In this document: piece after piece, positions 60,310-64,000 of the stretch
Layout of the letters: each line of letters opens with the position of its first letter
Numbering within the stretch: position 1 is the stretch's first letter
Source: Chrysemys picta bellii
Taxonomy: Eukaryota > Chordata > Testudines > Emydidae
NCBI RefSeq assembly: GCF_011386835.1
Contig: NC_088795.1
Location: forward strand, 98,082,434-98,146,433
Length of the DNA: 64,000 bases
Direction of reading: 5' to 3'
Notes under the pieces: model-generated
The model's input: the letters and a program-made list of their open reading frames with translations, nothing else
Database searches by the model: none
Told to the model about the DNA's origin: nothing
Made by a program: the position numbers and the translations under genes

Positions 60310-61983
60310 CTATTCAGCGTCTACTCGGCACTTCTTGGCTTGTCTCTTGTATTCATTAAATGGAGCATCTCTTGTCACTGTCCAGCAATAGTCTGCAAGC
60401 ATTGATGGGCTCCATTTGCCCTGATAGCATTTCTCCATTGTTGCAATGGTGAAATCACTCGCCGTGCTCGTCGCTCACTGCTCCACAGTTCGGTGGAAAA
60501 AAATCTAGATGAGAGTGCAAAAAATGTATCTTTAGTGACATGTTGCAACCAAGGCTTTTGTATGCCTTGAGGAGGTTTTCCACCAACAACCTGTAGTTGT
60601 TTGCCTTGTTGTTTCCGAGAAAATTTATTGCCACTAACTGGAAGGCTTTCCATGCCGTCTTTTCCTTGCCACGCAGTGCATGGTCAAATGCATCATCTCG
60701 AAGAAGTTCACGAATCTGAGGACCAACAAAGACACCTTCCTTTATCTTAGCTTCACTTAACCTTGGAAATTTTCCATGGAGGTACTTGAAAGCTGCTTGT
60801 GTTTTGTCAATGGCCTTGACAAAGTTCTTCATCAGACCCAGCTTGATGTGTAAGGGTGATAACAAAATCTTCCTTGATTCAACAAGTGGTGGATGCTGAA
60901 CACTTTTCCTCCCAGGCTCCAATGACTGTCGGAGTGGCCAATCTTTCTTGATGTAGTGGGAATCTCTTGCACGACTATCCCATTCGCAGAGAAAACAGCA
61001 GTACTTTGTGTATCCAGTCTGCAGACCAAGCAAGAGGGCAACAACCTTCAAATCGCCACAAAGCTGCCACTGATGTTGGTCGTAGTTTATGCACCTCAAA
61101 AGTTGTTTCATATTGTCATAGGTTTCCTTCATATGGACTGCATGACCAACTGGAATTGATGGCAAAACATTGCCATGATGCAGTAAAACAGCTTTAAGAC
61201 TCGTCTTCGATGAATCAATGAACAGTCTCCACTCATCTGGATCGTGAGGGCTCCCATCACACCATCTATGTTGTTGCAGACTACAAGATCACCTTCCATG
61301 AAGAAGAATGGGACAAGATCCTTTTGACGGTCATGGAACATGGAAACCCTAACATCACCTGCCAGGAGATTCCACTGCTGTAGTCTGGAACCCAACAGCT
61401 CTGCCTTACTCTTGGGTAGTTCCAAATCCCTGACAAGGTCATTCAGTTCACCTTGTGTTATGAGGTGTGGTTCAGAGGAGGAGGATGGGAGAAAATGTGG
61501 GTCCTGTGACATTGATGGTTCAGGACCAGAAGTTTCAACCTCTTCCTCGCCTGACTCAAGTGAGAATGATTCTGGTGCATCAGGAACCGGCAGTCCTTCT
61601 CCATGGGGTACTGGGCGTATAGCTGATGGAATGTTTGGATAATGCACAGTCCACTTTTTCTTCTTTGACCCACCTTTCCCAACTGGAGGCACTATGCAGA
61701 AGTAACAATTGCTGGTATGATCTGTTGGCTCTCTCCAAATCATTGGCACTGCAAAAGGCATAGATTTCCTTTTCCTGTTCAACCACTGGCGAAGATTTGT
61801 TGCACAAGTGTTGCAGCATATGTGTGGGGCCCACCTCTTGTCCTGATCTCCAATTTTGCAGCCAAAATAAAGGTGATAGGCTTTCTTAACCATAGTGGTT
61901 ATACTGCGCTTTTGTGATGCAAAAGTCACTTCACCACAAACATAGCAGAAGTTATCTGCACAGTTCACACAAGTACAAGGCAT
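60310..61983 (-). pseudogene. Degraded gene of an unclassified, mobile-looking protein family
   Basis: Starts MPCTCVNCADNFCYVCGE at 61983, with Cys pairs C13/C16, C57/C60 and C93/C96 (zinc-finger-like). An acidic/Ser linker and GELNDLVRDLELPKSKAELL follow. A frameshift near 61250 moves the core to another frame: DEWRLFIDSSKTSLKAVLL, CGDLKVVALLLGLQTGYTKY, FLCEWDSRARDSHY, KLGLMKNFVKAIDKTQAAFK and GAVSDEHGE. There CGA has become TGA (60455-60457), then a second frameshift precedes YQGKWSPSMLADYCW and the stop at 60310. I recall multi-copy hypothetical proteins like this from arthropods, hydra and turtles. The conserved DSS, GDLK and DEHGE acids could be a DDE-type transposase core; that is inference. 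Confidence 0.7.
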
Positions 61984-63724
61984 CTCTGCTCACTTTGGCT
62001 AAACAGAAATGTGTCCCTTTGCAAAATCAAACACTGACAAGTAAGAGAGCATGACACTATATGATTTCTAGAGCTGATATAGGGCAATTTGTTCAGCAGA
62101 GTGATGTAAGCTTCGTTATGATTGCATCATCCATGACTTCTAGGAATAACATGATGCAATTCATATCATGTATGACGCAATACCAGCTTCAGATTGCATC
62201 ATTCATTGTTTTGCCTAAAAAGCAAGTATTGTCCAAACCCAGTCATAGATTTATTCATAGAGCCAGTCAAAGATGTATTTTAGTCATTTCTGGTTTAAAT
62301 TGAGATCCCTTCCCTTTATAACTCACTTATCCTCCGCCATTCCCAAGTCAAGGGTCGTATATACTGACCCAATAGCATATCTTGAAAACTAGAGCCAATC
62401 AACAATTTTAAGCATCATTTTCATTCTCAGTGACCCAGAATTAGTAAAGTTTGACTACATTTATTTCAGAACCATTTTGGCTGTAGAGCAGTGTATTGCA
62501 CCTCAGATTTTAGTTTACACATCCAGCCTTCTGTCTTAACTAAATAAGTTGGCAGTCTACACTCGGTTTATAATGGATAGTAACCAATCCATATTTATAA
62601 TTCAGTAAATCTTGGCCTAACTGGTGACTGCTGCTTAGAACAGCCACATGACAAAAGCTAGCCGAGACGTTAATTCATCCCTTAACATTATTAAAAGTCT
62701 TTAATTCTTTTTGTCAAGATTTTCTGGAGGAGTAGACTAAATACATTTTAAAGGATTAAAGTAAGAAAAACATAATTAACAACAAAATATGCAAAGAAAA
62801 AACAGTGTATAAAGCCTGATCACTATGTTTTCTCCCCAATAGGAGTATTTCCTGCCATGCAAATTAACTGTTGTGAAGCTATTTCCCTCCTGTCTGATGT
62901 CCACTCTCACTACCCAGTAGTCAGTTATATTTATTATTAATCTAATTTGTATTGTACTTTCTGTAGGGCAGAGTCCATACTTATGTGCCTGTAAAAACAT
63001 GAGCCACATTTATGGCACTACACACAAATAATTATTAACAATAGAAGCTGTGATTGAGACTACTGGCTAGACTGCCTGAAATTTTTCACATTACAGCTTT
63101 GCCTACTCAGTATTTTGTTTGTGGAACCAAGAGCCAAAATTTCTAGTATTACCCCTCAAATTCTTTTTCTTTGCAAAAAACATTCACATGCAAATTAACG
63201 GCTGTTGAGAAGCTATCTCAAATGTTTGCATGTGGTTTAAGCATTCTAACAGAGCTAAGTATGACTGCCCTCATTCACAGCTCTAAAAAGGAAAAATGTC
63301 AAACTCTAGAATTCATGGAGACTCAGTTCTCCAAAACAGCTCATACTTTATAAAACAAATCCTATTTGAGATTGGACAGCTCAAGGATTGGGTAATGGTA
63401 TTTTAAAAGCATGTGATTAATCTATGATCACTTAAACGATAAGGACTGAAGAGCATTTAAGGACTCAAGCACCCCTGAGAACAAACTTTTAATACTATGG
63501 CTGGTGTGATGAACCTGCTAAACAGGTGACTACAATCCCCATCAAGCCTCTCCCCATGGCACATCCCTTTCTTCCTGGCCTGGTAGGAAGAAAGACCGTG
63601 ACCCAGGAAATGACTGGACACTTCTGGGAAGCAACAGAGCCATGGCTAGCCAGGAGCTGCAGAGATGCTGGATTCAGATATGAACCCCCAAGAATTGTAC
63701 ATAGAGTTAGAGCCCTACAACCTA

Positions 63725-64000
63725 ACCTGAAACCAACAGGACCAGACTACAAGTTCATGTCCAGATTGGTTCAGGTCGGATGGGAAAACAACTGGATTCT
63801 CTTGGGCTCGGGTTGGTTCTCCTCCTCCTGCCGGTGGGGTCGGCACAGCTGTGGCTGCATGTCTGCTTCTGCTGCCTTGCTACACTGTGTGCCTGTGGAG
63901 TGAGTGCACTGAGGCGTCACAGCACCTCTCACTCTGCAGACTTGCAGTGCAGCTGGGAGTGAGGGACAGCAGGAGCTGGGCACACAGCCACCACCATGCC
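63725..64000. repeat. GC-rich interspersed repeat, cut by the window edge
   Basis: The end of the window contains GTTCATGTCCAGATTGGTTC, GGTCGGATGGGAAAACAACT and a GC-rich stretch (CTCCTGCCGGTGGGGTCGGC). It looks like the end of a nonautonomous element seen elsewhere in sauropsids. The other end is outside the window. Confidence 0.35.

Larger units (their letters stand above)
24948..64000 (-). other. Upstream LIMCH1 intron or 5' flank, transposon-rich
   Basis: No further CH-domain exon is visible to the right of 24947, so this 39-kb stretch is most likely one long intron continuing beyond the window. Parts in which I see no feature include 27800-28840, 29050-30440, 32000-33300, 33430-34820, 34950-37320, 38250-40090 and 62400-63700. 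Annotated mobile elements fill most of 40.1-62.0 kb. An alternative first exon for a shorter isoform cannot be excluded, but nothing supports one. Confidence 0.55.

Noticed and set aside
1..64000. CRISPR arrays, operons, riboswitches, rRNA
   Set aside because: None seen; the sequence is vertebrate nuclear DNA.

Overview
The window looks like a stretch of a turtle (cryptodire) nuclear genome. The evidence is vertebrate-style exons with canonical splice sites in long AT-rich introns, copies of a tRNA-derived SINE that shares its 3' tail with CR1 LINEs (the arrangement described for tortoise polIII/SINEs), a long CR1 LINE, MIR elements, and many Harbinger and hAT DNA transposons. There are no prokaryotic features. 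Species cannot be named from sequence alone.

The only host gene I recognise is LIMCH1 (LIM and calponin-homology domains 1), on the minus strand. Nine internal exons run from 24947 down to 35. They encode the C-terminal half of the CH domain (24841-24947, 21697-21727, 19212-19322), a Ser/Arg-rich linker (14024-14219), and a series of exons carrying a repeated 'PD-x3-DD-x2-(A/S)-x-R' module (10761-11013, 9742-10020, 3122-3412, 1497-1751, 35-379). Reading phase is continuous across all nine. The last four are symmetric (phase 2 at both ends, length divisible by 3), so each could be skipped without a frameshift. The 5' exons and the LIM-domain 3' exons lie outside the window.

From 24.9 kb to the right edge there is no host exon I can support. 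This is probably one large LIMCH1 intron or the gene's 5' flank, filled with mobile DNA. Its main feature is an 18-19 kb stack of nested insertions at about 40.1-58.7 kb. A degraded endogenous retrovirus (gag-like, protease, RT, RNase H, integrase) is interrupted by a 4.28-kb Harbinger transposon (40405-44684, TAA target duplication), a tRNA/CR1-tail SINE (48842-49031), a long CR1 LINE (about 49690-56353) and a 690-bp hAT element (56571-57260, 8-bp target duplication). The CR1 copy itself carries an LTR-retroelement piece (about 50344-52431) and a fold-back retroposon (52722-52906, 11-bp target duplication). The whole stack may sit inside an older inverted-repeat element.

At 60310-61983 (minus) lies a decayed gene of a mobile-looking family: a Cys-rich N-terminus followed by a conserved Asp/Glu-containing core. 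I cannot place it in a named transposon superfamily, and it is the best candidate for something under-described. Several short DNA transposons (17321-17561, 31254-31690, 31834-31980, 34827-34948, 23641-23886, 25594-25878) have recognisable ends, and some have clear target-site duplications. All transposon and retroviral reading frames seen here are broken.
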